From contig DAJW01000132.1 in NCBI GenBank assembly GCA_002496485.1, forward strand, positions 1 to 5,077: a stretch of 5,077 nucleotides of DNA, in the 5' to 3' direction. Shown here one piece after another: positions 1-5,077 of this stretch (its first letter is position 1; each line of letters opens with the position of its first letter). The notes beneath the pieces are model-generated. The model searched no databases and was not told the DNA's origin. It saw only the letters and a program-made list of their open reading frames with translations. This DNA is from Euryarchaeota archaeon UBA36 (GTDB lineage Archaea > Thermoplasmatota > Poseidoniia > Poseidoniales > Thalassarchaeaceae). Both the position numbers and the translations under genes were made by a program.

Positions 1-771
1 TCTCTTGTCATGGCTACCTAAAACAAGATTTAGTAATTCCCTTCTCCAATCTTGTGGAATAGTTCTAATTTGTTCGAAATTATATCTATTATTGAATTCA
101 ATTATCTCCGGAACATCCTCTAAATTCCTAATACGAATTGCTGCATCTCTAACTTTCTCCCATTCTTCCTCGGTTCTAAAATAACTTGAATCCAATCTCG
201 TTTTAGAAATCATCTCACTAGATATTACTTCACCTTTAATTAATCTGAGAAATATTTCCGAGGCTTCAGAAAAAATTTGCCCTCTCAAAACTGGCCAGGC
301 CTCCTCTTCCAATTCATCTCTGGGAATAATTCCATATGGTCTAGCCATAAATTCAAATCTACCCGCTGAAAAACCAATATGCAATTTTCTTTTCTCATCA
401 GGATTCAAACCATGTAATGCTAAGAAAGCCCCAACTCGTTCCGCTTGAGCGATGGGTCCACCTGAGGCCAGAATTGACATCACAGCACTCCCAACTTCAA
501 TTTTTTTAGTTCTTGAGAACATCTCTCTAGCCAATTGAAAGAAATCGGTACAAAGTCCCACTTCTCCTGGATAATGTGGAACTACTGGATTCTTATTCTG
601 TTTCTGGATTTCAGTTGATAGGTGTGCCTGAGCAACCCAGCCGACACCAAAACCGAGCTCGTCTGCAAGCTCAACTTGTTCAAAGAAATTACTAAACATT
701 TCATTTTCAGATGGTTTATATCCCGAAGAATCGGGAGTCTGAGAAATGGAGAAAAAAATATCAAAATCCAT
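1..771 (-). CDS. LLM-class (luciferase-like) flavin-dependent oxidoreductase, 3' end outside window
   Basis: The first 257 codons are seen; the gene runs off the left edge with no stop. The reading matches the bacterial luciferase-like monooxygenase family (TIM-barrel, FMN or F420 dependent). After an initial strand MDFDIFFSIS comes the helix and strand region ELADELGFGVGWVAQAHLS (about residues 34-52), which corresponds to the family's AEELGFDSVWVAEHH element with Gln48 in place of Glu and His50 kept. TKKIEVGSAVM (88-98), then PIAQAERVG (106-114), correspond to the TxxIxLGTxV and hPlrlAEraA blocks, and LHIGFSAGRFEFM (130-142) to the GxGxGR region. The ATG start lies 9 bp after the SDR stop and is preceded by GAGG at a 7-nt spacing. 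It is the last visible gene of a tight cassette with a formyltransferase and an SDR. The substrate is unknown. Flavin type (FMN versus F420) cannot be decided here. Family assignment is confident; function is not. Confidence 0.85.
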   Translation of the reverse strand, partial: MDFDIFFSISQTPDSSGYKPSENEMFSNFFEQVELADELGFGVGWVAQAHLSTEIQKQNKNPVVPHYPGEVGLCTDFFQLAREMFSRTKKIEVGSAVMSILASGGPIAQAERVGAFLALHGLNPDEKRKLHIGFSAGRFEFMARPYGIIPRDELEEEAWPVLRGQIFSEASEIFLRLIKGEVISSEMISKTRLDSSYFRTEEEWEKVRDAAIRIRNLEDVPEIIEFNNRYNFEQIRTIPQDWRRELLNLVLGSHDKR

Positions 772-778
772 TTTATTG

Positions 779-782
779 CCTC
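779..782 (-). promoter_or_regulatory. Shine-Dalgarno site of the luciferase-like gene
   Basis: On the minus strand the SDR stop codon TGA runs straight into GG, giving TGAGG followed by CAATAAA and the ATG at 771. GAGG pairs with the archaeal anti-Shine-Dalgarno (CCUCC) at a spacing of 7 nt. The site overlaps the upstream stop codon, which suggests coupled translation of the two genes. Confidence 0.55.
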
Positions 783-1581
783 AGATAGAACGCATTCTTC
801 CGCCATCTACTGCCAAACTAACTCCTCTGACAGATTCACTTGATGGTAAACATAACCATAGAACTGCGGCAGCAGTCTCCATAGGATCAATCAACCTCTT
901 AATTGGAGTCAATTCTTCCCATTGCCTAAATATTTCATCTACAGAAAGTCCACTTTTTTCAGATTTAGTTTCGGCTAGCTGATTCAATCTTTCTGTGTCT
1001 GTCCATCCAGGTAGAATGTTGTTTATTGTAATACAAGGTGGTAATTCCATGGACATCGATTTTGACCATGATGCCATTGCTCCCCTCAAAGTATTTGACA
1101 AACCAATCCCTTCTATTGGCTCCTTTACTGATGTAGAAATTATATTTATTATTCGCCCCATTCCTCTTTCTTCCATCCCAGGAATCAGTGTTCTGGTGAT
1201 TTCATGAGATGCATGTAAATGTCTAGTAAATGGTCCTAGAAAATCCTCAACTTCATTTTCTATAAGAGGGCTGCTTGGAGGTCCACCCGAATTATTTATT
1301 AGAATATTATATTTCTTTAATTTCTTCAATTCCATTCTAAGATTATCCAAATTTTCTAAATCAATTACCAAATAATCATGATCACTTCCATGCATCTGTT
1401 CAATTAATAACTCCAGATTCTGTTTTGACCGAGAACAGACTGTAACTTTAGCACCCGATCTAGCAAGCATAAGTGCACAAGACCTACCAATGCCCTTAGA
1501 TGCTCCAAATACTAAAGCATCTGCCCCATTTAATACATTCTCAGCAAAAGGAAAATCATCCCCTAAAAATTTATCATCCAT
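781..1581 (-). CDS. Atypical short-chain dehydrogenase/reductase (BKR-like SDR) with altered catalytic Tyr/Lys
   Basis: This 266-residue protein has a complete Rossmann SDR architecture. The glycine motif GASKGIG is at 26-32, CSRS at 49-52 (Arg51 hints at NADP(H) preference, by inference), the acidic DL at 74-75, the NNSGG form of NNAG at 96-100, the strand GRIINIISTS at 142-151, the LPGW proline-glycine turn at 190-193 and the C-terminal VDGGRMRSI. The usual YxxxK is replaced by SNTLR (162-166): Ser162 and Arg166 stand where Tyr and Lys should be, while Ser149, 13 residues earlier, matches the catalytic Ser. From memory this fits the known BKR-like SDR-like subgroup (Aeropyrum APE0912 and Pseudomonas relatives), which is described as lacking a perfect tetrad. 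The reaction is unknown. The ATG start is backed by AGGTGA 4 nt upstream, and the gene begins 8 bp after the formyltransferase stop. Confidence 0.9.
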   Translation of the reverse strand: MDDKFLGDDFPFAENVLNGADALVFGASKGIGRSCALMLARSGAKVTVCSRSKQNLELLIEQMHGSDHDYLVIDLENLDNLRMELKKLKKYNILINNSGGPPSSPLIENEVEDFLGPFTRHLHASHEITRTLIPGMEERGMGRIINIISTSVKEPIEGIGLSNTLRGAMASWSKSMSMELPPCITINNILPGWTDTERLNQLAETKSEKSGLSVDEIFRQWEELTPIKRLIDPMETAAAVLWLCLPSSESVRGVSLAVDGGRMRSI

Positions 1582-1585
1582 TTTT

Positions 1586-1591
1586 TCACCT
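1586..1591 (-). promoter_or_regulatory. Shine-Dalgarno site of the SDR gene
   Basis: The minus strand reads TAGGTGAAAAAATG. The stop codon TAG of the formyltransferase overlaps AGGTGA, which matches the archaeal consensus AGGAGGTGA at 6 positions, 4 nt before the SDR ATG. This fixes the SDR start and indicates translational coupling. Confidence 0.65.
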
Positions 1592-2312
1592 AGTCCACGT
1601 AATGCGCATAAGTTTGCTCTCTTAGTTTTTGATGGACAACATCTAGTATTTCATCCGATGCATTCTTGAAAGTAGGATGCGGACTATCTCCTTGGGGTCT
1701 ACGAATTTCATCCCATCTTCCTTCATCATATGCAATCAAAACTTCTTTCATTAAAACTCCAGCCAGTACAAGAGTCTCATAACACAAATCTTCGTAACTC
1801 ATGCCTCTTTTTACAGAAATCTCTCTCCGCATTAATAAGTCTCCAGTATCAATTCCATTGTCGCAAAAGTGAGTCGAAGATCCTATGGGTATATCATGAT
1901 ATACTGACCATGCAGGAGATGCTGAACCTCTACACTCAGGTAACAGACCAGGATGTGAATTGATTACTCCGTCACTAGGTAAATCTAGTATTTCTCCCCT
2001 AATTATTCTTGTACCACCAAAAACTATCAAGTCCAATTCTTCGTCTTGAATATGGGGCAATACTTCTTCAGTGTTGTGAATAGATACAGTAATTAATGGA
2101 ATATTGAATTCTGATGCTTGATTCTCAATTGAAGGAGCTATAGGATTTCCACGAATTCTCTTAAGGAATTTTTTTCTCTCCTCATCAGCTATAGCCGAAT
2201 CTTCTTGAATAATCAACCTCGGAATAAATCCCTCAGAAATAATCTGTTTTAGCATTTCTCTTCCATATGGATGTTCTTTAAGCAATAAGTAAGCAAATCT
2301 TGGCTTGGCCAT
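1590..2312 (-). CDS. Stand-alone formyltransferase-fold protein (PurN/Fmt family), substrate unknown
   Basis: From the ATG at 2312 the protein is 240 residues, the length of a single formyltransferase domain without the C-terminal tRNA-binding domain of Fmt. It opens directly on the first beta strand (PRFAYLLLKEHPYGREML). The folate-binding and catalytic core is clear: VINSHPGLLPECRG (116-129), then SSTHFCDNGIDTGDLL (145-160). Asn118, His120 and Asp155 correspond to the catalytic Asn-His-Asp of PurN and Fmt. These enzymes move a formyl group from a 10-formyl-pterin to an amine. Archaea do not formylate initiator Met-tRNA, so a PurN-like role or formylation of an amino sugar or other amine is more likely; neither can be chosen from the sequence. 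An in-frame GTG at 2381, overlapping the AspRS stop region, would add 23 residues with no family resemblance. ATG 2312 is preferred because GTGA lies 4 nt upstream, the same spacing as in the next gene. It precedes the SDR by 8 bp. Confidence 0.85.
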   Translation of the reverse strand: MAKPRFAYLLLKEHPYGREMLKQIISEGFIPRLIIQEDSAIADEERKKFLKRIRGNPIAPSIENQASEFNIPLITVSIHNTEEVLPHIQDEELDLIVFGGTRIIRGEILDLPSDGVINSHPGLLPECRGSASPAWSVYHDIPIGSSTHFCDNGIDTGDLLMRREISVKRGMSYEDLCYETLVLAGVLMKEVLIAYDEGRWDEIRRPQGDSPHPTFKNASDEILDVVHQKLREQTYAHYVD

Positions 2313-2315
2313 TAT

Positions 2316-2320
2316 ATCAC
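2316..2320 (-). promoter_or_regulatory. Shine-Dalgarno-like site deciding the formyltransferase start
   Basis: The minus strand reads GTGATATA then ATG (2312). GTGAT pairs with the archaeal anti-Shine-Dalgarno end (AUCAC). GTGA ends 4 nt before the ATG, the same spacing as the stronger AGGTGA of the following gene. No such motif precedes the alternative GTG at 2381. The match is short, so confidence is moderate. Confidence 0.4.
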
Positions 2321-2380
2321 ATCTCGCAGGGGGAATTGATACCCGTATTTTTCGGTCTTTAGTTTCAAAAATTATAATCA

Positions 2381-3790
2381 CTATGGAGTAACTCGACTTC
2401 TATCTCTGGGGAATAATACAACTTCTCTAACGTTGCCCGCACCTGTCAAAATCATTAGAAGACGTGCAACTCCCAAACCCCATCCAGAATGAGGTGGAGC
2501 TCCGTATCGAAATCCATCCGTGTAGAAGGTAAAATCTTTAGGTTCCAGCCCCATATTAATTAGATTATCTTCTAAAATATCTACTCTATGTTCTCTTTGC
2601 CCACCACTAGTCATCTCATCCCTGCCATAATTCAGGTCAAAACCTCTACTCAATTGTCCACCACTCTCACTCTTCTCATCCCCTTTGTGATGAATGTAGA
2701 ACGGCTTCATAGACATCGGCCATCTCGGTATGAAATGGAATCCAGGAAATTTTTCAGCGATAATGTCGCAATGGTGACTTTCGATATCATCTCCCCATTC
2801 AATATCTCCCCCTCCATCTTTTACTATTTCTATAGCCTCACAGTAAGGAACTCTGGGAAACGGAATACTTGGGATTTCAATAGTAACGGGCTCTTTTTGT
2901 TGTGAAATTCGAAATTTATTTATTTCATCAATTAGATTCATGTCATTCTCTGAAATCTTTGTCCAAATATAGTTAATCATTCTTTCTTGAACTCCCATAA
3001 CATCTTCATCATCCATCCAGGCACCTTCTATATCAAATGATATAAATTCGTTTAGATGCCTATAGGTATCATGTTTTTCTGCTCGAAATGCTGGGCCAAT
3101 CTCGAATACTCTTTCAAGACCACCTAGTACTGCAAGCTGCTTGTATAGTTGCGGACTCTGGGATAAAAATGCGTCAGTATCAAAATATTTCATAGGGAAA
3201 AGATTCGTCCCGCCTTCAGCTGCAGCAGCAATAATTTTTGGCGAATTAATCTCTTGAAAACCTTCAGAAATTAGGTGAATTCTTCCATATTCAAGTACCT
3301 TGCTCCGAAGTAAAAACATTGCATTAACATGACCTCTCCTCAAGTCCAAGTGACGATTATCTAGGCGTACATCAAGCCCCACATTTACTTCATCTGTGAC
3401 TCCAACTGGCAGAGGAGCATCAGCAACAGCTAATATCGTAGCATTAGTTACACTAATTTCAAATTCTGGATTAGGTAAGGGATCTCCTTCTGCTACTTTT
3501 GGTGGCCTTTTTTCTGCAACTACTCCTGTTACACAGATTGTAGATTCTCTCGATGTAGACTGAATCATATCAAAATTCTCTTGATCCATATTATCTCTTT
3601 TTAGAAATGCTTGAATCTTTCCTGTACCATCTCTCAACATCAGGAAACATATCGCCCCTCTGCCTCTGATAGACTCCGCATAACCAGATATTGTTACTTC
3701 ACTTCCAATTAGATTCTTTCCCCCGGTAACAACCTGTCCAATTGTGTGAGTTCTATAGGACGTACTTTCCCACTCGCTACTATCTCTCAT
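2381..3790 (-). CDS. aspS: Aspartyl-tRNA synthetase, archaeal type (possibly aspartyl/asparaginyl)
   Basis: This 469-residue class IIb aminoacyl-tRNA synthetase attaches aspartate to tRNA-Asp, and perhaps tRNA-Asn, in the cytoplasm. An N-terminal OB-fold anticodon-binding domain (about 15-120, starting YRTHTIGQV) leads through RLDNRHLDLRR (142-152) into the catalytic domain. Motif 1 lies around FQEINSPKI (178-186), followed by EGGTNLFPMKYF (192-203) and the aspartate-pocket segment QSPQLYKQ (211-218). Motif 2 is FRAEKHDTYRHLNEF (235-249), then SGGQREHR, and motif 3 GLGVARLL (438-445) with Arg443, ending LFPRDRSRVTP. There is no bacterial GAD insertion, so it is the archaeal/eukaryotic form. 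It is about 30 residues longer than typical archaeal AspRS, partly through a 12-residue N-terminal extension. The discriminator positions are unusual (see findings). It lies 32 bp after trmI; no clear ribosome binding site is seen before the ATG. Confidence 0.97.
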   Translation of the reverse strand: MRDSSEWESTSYRTHTIGQVVTGGKNLIGSEVTISGYAESIRGRGAICFLMLRDGTGKIQAFLKRDNMDQENFDMIQSTSRESTICVTGVVAEKRPPKVAEGDPLPNPEFEISVTNATILAVADAPLPVGVTDEVNVGLDVRLDNRHLDLRRGHVNAMFLLRSKVLEYGRIHLISEGFQEINSPKIIAAAAEGGTNLFPMKYFDTDAFLSQSPQLYKQLAVLGGLERVFEIGPAFRAEKHDTYRHLNEFISFDIEGAWMDDEDVMGVQERMINYIWTKISENDMNLIDEINKFRISQQKEPVTIEIPSIPFPRVPYCEAIEIVKDGGGDIEWGDDIESHHCDIIAEKFPGFHFIPRWPMSMKPFYIHHKGDEKSESGGQLSRGFDLNYGRDEMTSGGQREHRVDILEDNLINMGLEPKDFTFYTDGFRYGAPPHSGWGLGVARLLMILTGAGNVREVVLFPRDRSRVTP

Positions 3791-3822
3791 GATACTTCGA
3801 ATCAGGATTGGGTTATGAAAGA

Positions 3823-4629
3823 TTACTCCTGTTCATCTAAGGCAATCTTCGTTGCAATTATTATGAAAGCAGTGTGTCCAATAGGGGTATTGCTGGGCCT
3901 TACTCCACCTTTACTAGCAATAGACCACCTTCTTTCAATCATTTCTCCAGACCATTCTATGGATAGCCCACATTCTTCTAGTTTTATCCATGATTTTTCT
4001 AGTTGTGAAGTTGTTGGACAGTAGCAAGCTATTTTCCCTCCCATCCTGAGTAATGGAATTATTTTATCAACAATTATCCAGGGTTCTGCTACATCAATAA
4101 TTATCGCATCTAATTCATGACAGGTTTTCTTTACTAAATCATTAACTCCACCCAAATCTCCATGATGGAATTCCCATTTAGGAAATTCAGGAAGTATTTC
4201 ACTCAAACGTTCCATATTTTTAATGCCAACCTCAGCATGTTCAGGACGTAACTCTGCAGATATTAAAGTCCCCGAAGACCCTAATACGCTAGCTAAATTC
4301 ATAGCAAGACCGCCGGATCCATGGCCACCCTCCAAGACTCTTGATCCTGCCCCAATTCCCATCCATGAAATGATAAAACCAGAATCTTTTATGCCAATCA
4401 CTTGAGCTCTTCTGGCCATATTCCTTCTCGCTTCAGTGATGGAAGGTTTAACCATGGTAAGAGATTTCTGTCCTATCTTAATCCGATCACCTATACTAAA
4501 TCCCTTCAATAATTCATATGGATCAAATCTCCCTAATCCCTTTATTTTAACTTCTCCAGGATTTCTTTGCAGGATGTATGCTCTACCATCATCCTCCCTC
4601 AGGGCTAACCACTCTCCGATGGAATCCAT
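3823..4629 (-). CDS. trmI: tRNA (adenine-N1)-methyltransferase, TrmI family (m1A57/58)
   Basis: From ATG 4629 the protein has 268 residues. It is a class I SAM-dependent methyltransferase that makes N1-methyladenosine in the T-loop of tRNA (position 58, and also 57 in archaea). A small N-terminal beta domain (1-60, with WLALREDDGRAYILQR) precedes the Rossmann domain. The SAM motif I is VLEGGHGSGGLAM (98-110), normally with Thr where His103 stands. The ribose-binding acid is Glu126 in SAELRPEH, motif III acid Asp158, and motif IV IIDVAEPW (177-184) carries the catalytic Asp179. YCPTTSQL (203-210) and VRPSNTPIGHTAFI (243-256) match the TrmI family C-terminal signature. An in-frame TTG at 4647 could add 6 residues, but ATG is preferred; neither has a Shine-Dalgarno, so the mRNA may be leaderless or short-leadered. 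It is the first gene of the leftward cluster and pairs functionally with AspRS in tRNA biology. Confidence 0.92.
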   Translation of the reverse strand: MDSIGEWLALREDDGRAYILQRNPGEVKIKGLGRFDPYELLKGFSIGDRIKIGQKSLTMVKPSITEARRNMARRAQVIGIKDSGFIISWMGIGAGSRVLEGGHGSGGLAMNLASVLGSSGTLISAELRPEHAEVGIKNMERLSEILPEFPKWEFHHGDLGGVNDLVKKTCHELDAIIIDVAEPWIIVDKIIPLLRMGGKIACYCPTTSQLEKSWIKLEECGLSIEWSGEMIERRWSIASKGGVRPSNTPIGHTAFIIIATKIALDEQE

Positions 4630-4671
4630 GTTGCTAAGGGATGGCAATTAGTTTCAAAACCCTTCTCTATC

Positions 4672-4682
4672 GTAAATTTTAC
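4672..4682. promoter_or_regulatory. AT-rich dyad in the divergent spacer, possible trmI promoter element
   Basis: GTAAA, one central T, TTTAC forms a perfect 5-bp dyad in the roughly 108-bp region between the divergent genes. Read leftward it gives TAAAATTTACG, whose centre is about 26 bp from position 4651. It could therefore act as a weak TATA element for trmI with a leader of about 20 nt, or as a small operator. No other evidence supports either role, and such short AT palindromes arise by chance. Confidence 0.2.
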
Positions 4683-4707
4683 TTAGATGAATAAATCTCC
4701 CAGTATG

Positions 4708-4717
4708 ATTATACATA
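4708..4717 (+). promoter_or_regulatory. Archaeal TATA box for the thioredoxin-like gene
   Basis: The sequence ATTATACATA has its TATA core (TTATACAT, 4709-4716) centred about 26 bp upstream of the ATG at 4738, exactly where TBP binds relative to an archaeal transcription start. No Shine-Dalgarno precedes the ATG (upstream bases are TCTCAAAAATTG). Together these suggest that transcription begins at or next to the start codon, giving a leaderless mRNA. The spacing is seen; promoter activity is inferred. Confidence 0.55.
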
Positions 4718-4737
4718 ACATCTATTCTCAAAAATTG

Positions 4738-5077
4738 ATGCATCCCATATGGAGGCTAACATACAACCCTTCATTATGGATAGCAATAATGTTACTTTCT
4801 ACCCCATTCTCTAATTTTTCCGGATATTACGATAATAAAGAAAGAATTGAACTATCCCAGATTGAGGTTCCAATGTATGCTGTAAGTCCAGGGCACACTG
4901 TATTTGGCGAATATGTGGGCGCTCACTGGTGTGGTCCATGTATGAACAGTGCCTCTCCTTCATTATCAAATCTGAAATCCACTAATCCCGAAGAATTTAC
5001 TTTCGTATCCTTCTTTGAATCAAATCAAGGATGGCCAAATGACTCACCAATAGATAGAATAAATCATGTTACAGATT
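4738..5077 (+). CDS. Exported or membrane-anchored thioredoxin-fold protein, 3' end outside window
   Basis: An open frame runs from ATG 4738 to the right edge (113 codons seen, no stop). The N-terminus looks like a Sec signal peptide or anchor: a short positively charged start with Arg5, a hydrophobic core LWIAIMLLSTPF (about 13-24), then polar SNFSGYYDNKE. There is no lipobox cysteine. A thioredoxin-type redox centre follows at EYVGAHWCGPCMNSASPSL (60-78), with the WCGPC cysteines at 67 and 70, and then a strand EEFTFVSFFES (87-97). A WCGPC motif behind a signal sequence points to extracytoplasmic thiol-disulfide exchange, but the C-terminal part that would define the family is missing. In-frame ATGs at 4687 and 4705 exist, but they would place the charged start further from the hydrophobic core, and the TATA box would then lie inside the coding region. 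The gene is divergent from trmI, so a link to it is not implied. Confidence 0.8.
   Translation, partial: MHPIWRLTYNPSLWIAIMLLSTPFSNFSGYYDNKERIELSQIEVPMYAVSPGHTVFGEYVGAHWCGPCMNSASPSLSNLKSTNPEEFTFVSFFESNQGWPNDSPIDRINHVTD

Noticed and set aside
582..806. Minus-strand open frame of 74 codons across the SDR/luciferase-like junction
   Set aside because: It overlaps the luciferase-like gene in another frame. That gene has clear family motifs and a ribosome binding site; this frame has neither.
746..982. Plus-strand open frames at 622-843, 746-982 and 995-1207
   Set aside because: They are antisense to the SDR and oxidoreductase genes, with low-complexity, Ser/Ile-rich translations and no recognisable motif.
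1590..2381. Formyltransferase as Met-tRNA formyltransferase (fmt)
   Set aside because: Archaea start translation with unformylated Met, and the protein lacks the C-terminal tRNA-binding domain of Fmt; only the formyltransferase domain is present.
2588..2905. 105-codon plus-strand open frame inside aspS
   Set aside because: It is antisense to the conserved catalytic domain of AspRS and has no motif of its own; its length is explained by the base composition of the gene it opposes.
3746..4024. Plus-strand open frames at 3746-4024, 4223-4405 and 4436-4651
   Set aside because: They are antisense to trmI and the start of aspS and show no protein-family features.
4629..4647. TTG at 4647 as the trmI start
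   Set aside because: It adds only six residues (MPSLSN), has no ribosome site, and ATG 4629 lies immediately downstream. It cannot be fully excluded.
4687..4738. Earlier ATGs (4687, 4705) for the thioredoxin-like gene
   Set aside because: They would place the TATA-like element inside the coding region and put a polar 11-17 residue tail before the signal peptide.
1..5077. tRNA or rRNA genes, CRISPR arrays, insertion sequences, riboswitches
   Set aside because: Nearly the whole window is protein-coding. The only sizeable non-coding gap (4630-4737) is too short for a structured element beyond the promoters noted, and no repeated units or terminal inverted repeats were seen.

Overview
The window looks like a piece of an AT-rich archaeal chromosome, most plausibly a marine Euryarchaeota/Thermoplasmatota member such as Marine Group II (Poseidoniales). 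That placement is inferred from protein character. The aspartyl-tRNA synthetase is the short archaeal form ending in the motif-3 block LFPRDRSRVTP, the tRNA m1A methyltransferase is of the TrmI type, and a TATA-like element sits about 26 bp upstream of an apparently leaderless start codon. No taxonomic search was possible. Coding density is very high and there are no RNA genes, mobile elements or CRISPR repeats.

Layout. Five genes lie on the minus strand, read from about 4629 down to the left edge: a TrmI-like tRNA m1A methyltransferase (3823-4629), archaeal-type AspRS (2381-3790), a stand-alone formyltransferase-fold enzyme (1590-2312), an atypical short-chain dehydrogenase (781-1581), and a bacterial-luciferase-like flavin oxidoreductase cut by the window edge (1-771). 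Spacers are 32, 68, 8 and 9 bp, so the last three genes are almost certainly cotranscribed and the whole set may be one operon. Facing away on the plus strand, after a roughly 108-bp divergent intergenic region, is the start of an exported thioredoxin-fold protein with a WCGPC motif (4738 to the right edge).

How the genes fit together. The first two act in tRNA maturation and charging. The last three (formyl or one-carbon transfer, NAD(P)-type reductase fold, flavin-dependent oxidoreductase) form a tight cassette whose substrate cannot be read from sequence. It is the best candidate here for an undescribed pathway. The SDR lacks the usual Tyr-Lys catalytic pair, and the AspRS lacks the residues normally used to tell discriminating from non-discriminating archaeal enzymes. 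Translation signals are mixed: internal operon genes carry recognisable Shine-Dalgarno-like motifs, while the divergent gene looks leaderless.
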